NCBI GenBank assembly: GCA_007695175.1
Contig: REEH01000129.1
Location: forward strand, 1-49,341
DNA length: 49,341 bases
Direction of reading: 5' to 3'
Origin: Spirochaetaceae bacterium
GTDB lineage: Bacteria > Spirochaetota > Spirochaetia > DSM-27196 > Alkalispirochaetaceae
Shown here in pieces: positions 48,776 to 49,341 of the stretch (within the stretch, counting starts at the first letter, position 1; every line of letters starts with the position of its first letter). The position numbers and the translations under genes were made by a program. Below the pieces are notes generated by a model. It saw only the letters and a program-made list of their open reading frames with translations, did not search any database and was not told the origin of the DNA.

Positions 48776-49327
48776 GTGCACGGACAGATAGCGCGGGAAG
48801 GCGCGACGATACGGCCCTACCGGGAGCTGAAACCGACGATAGATCCCACGGCGATTATTTTGGAGGGCGTCCGTATCATCGGGGACGTCACGATCGGGTC
48901 CGGATCCTCCATCTGGTACAATACGGTGATCCGGGGCGACGTCCACTGGGTCAGGATTGGCTGCGACACCAACGTCCAGGACGGATGCGTGCTGCACGTA
49001 ACCAACAACCGGTTTTCCCTCTCCCTGGGGGACCGCGTAACGGTGGGGCACGCGGCGTGCCTCCACGGATGCGTGATCCAGGATGAATGCCTTATCGGGA
49101 TCGGCTCGACCGTCCTCGACGGAGCGGTGGTGGAGACGCACGCCATGGTCGCCGCGGGGGCGCTCGTACCACCCGGGATGGTGGTAAAGAGCGGAACCCT
49201 GGTGGGAGGAGTCCCCGCCCGGGAGCTCAGAAAACTGCGGCCGGAGGAAATCGCGGACCTGCCCGGCAGCGCCGCCCGCTACTGTCGGTACGCGGCGGAC
49301 CTGAAGTATGCACATCCCTGTGTATAA
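48776..49327 (+). CDS. Gamma-carbonic anhydrase family protein
   Basis: A 183-residue left-handed beta-helix protein with hexapeptide repeats (IILEGVRIIGDVTIGSGSSIWYNTVIRGDVHWVRIG). Metal-binding histidines are in VLHVTN and VGHAACLHG, as in YrdA/CaiE/PaaY proteins, which form trimers. Many members lack carbonic anhydrase activity in vitro, so the function is open. GTG start at 48776 with AAGGAG upstream; probably transcribed with the MBL/cNMP gene 12 bases ahead. The gene is complete; only 14 bases remain after it. Confidence 0.9.
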   Translation: MHGQIAREGATIRPYRELKPTIDPTAIILEGVRIIGDVTIGSGSSIWYNTVIRGDVHWVRIGCDTNVQDGCVLHVTNNRFSLSLGDRVTVGHAACLHGCVIQDECLIGIGSTVLDGAVVETHAMVAAGALVPPGMVVKSGTLVGGVPARELRKLRPEEIADLPGSAARYCRYAADLKYAHPCV

Positions 49328-49341
49328 ACCTCCCTTCCGGG

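Overview
The window is a gene-dense, high-GC stretch of a chromosome from a diderm bacterium. I think a free-living spirochaete (Spirochaetaceae type) most likely. This is an inference from a combination of features: a six-subunit Rnf complex headed by rseC, YesM/YesN-type sugar signalling, solute-binding proteins with an 'FARGQAEPG'-like processing region, cyclic-nucleotide-binding proteins, and a ParA-like ATPase beside an HD protein. An outer membrane usher and a lipoprotein signal peptide show directly that the cell has two membranes. No rRNA, tRNA, CRISPR array, transposase or integrase was seen. Every gap without a gene is shorter than 300 bases.

Layout. 1-10171: a truncated lipoprotein gene, an acyltransferase, a BASS-family transporter, a CBS protein divergent from a cyclic-nucleotide-binding protein that overlaps an NTT/MFS-like transporter with a helical-repeat tail, then an MFS transporter / GDPD / lipid kinase / acyltransferase run that looks like a membrane-lipid cassette. 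10223-26233: a carbohydrate island. fucU-fucI run leftward. Rightward are a YesN response regulator, a YesM histidine kinase, a membrane-anchored sugar-binding protein, a sugar ABC importer (tandem ATPase, permease with a charged tail, secreted binding protein), an AEC transporter, an FGGY kinase, an aldo/keto reductase and a DapA-like aldolase. The two halves are separated by a small segment holding two large palindromes flanked by 9-bp direct repeats.

26254-33437: an 18-bp minisatellite with a small unknown gene, an FAD monooxygenase, a ParA-like ATPase, an HD phosphohydrolase, thioredoxin reductase, a DHODH-like protein and an inositol-phosphatase-family protein. 33443-39140: rseC-rnfBCDGEA, an ion-translocating ferredoxin:NAD oxidoreductase, nearly all genes overlapping by 4 bases. 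39350-44144: a compact chaperone-usher pilus operon (pilin, chaperone, usher, two-domain tip protein) whose four proteins contain no cysteine. 44255-49327: an esterase, a molybdopterin-binding-domain protein, a TPR protein, a metallo-beta-lactamase/cyclic-nucleotide-binding fusion and a gamma carbonic anhydrase-like protein.

How it works together. The kinase, regulator and anchored binding protein resemble a three-component sugar sensor and probably control the ABC importer. The imported sugar is plausibly L-fucose or a relative, because fucI/fucU are divergent, but no FucA aldolase is present here. The Rnf complex, thioredoxin reductase and DHODH-like protein suggest an anaerobic or facultative redox lifestyle, which fits a cysteine-free pilus. 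Several genes (response regulator, TPR, molybdopterin-domain, first acyltransferase) have a -10 box 6-9 bases from the start codon, so leaderless mRNAs may be common.
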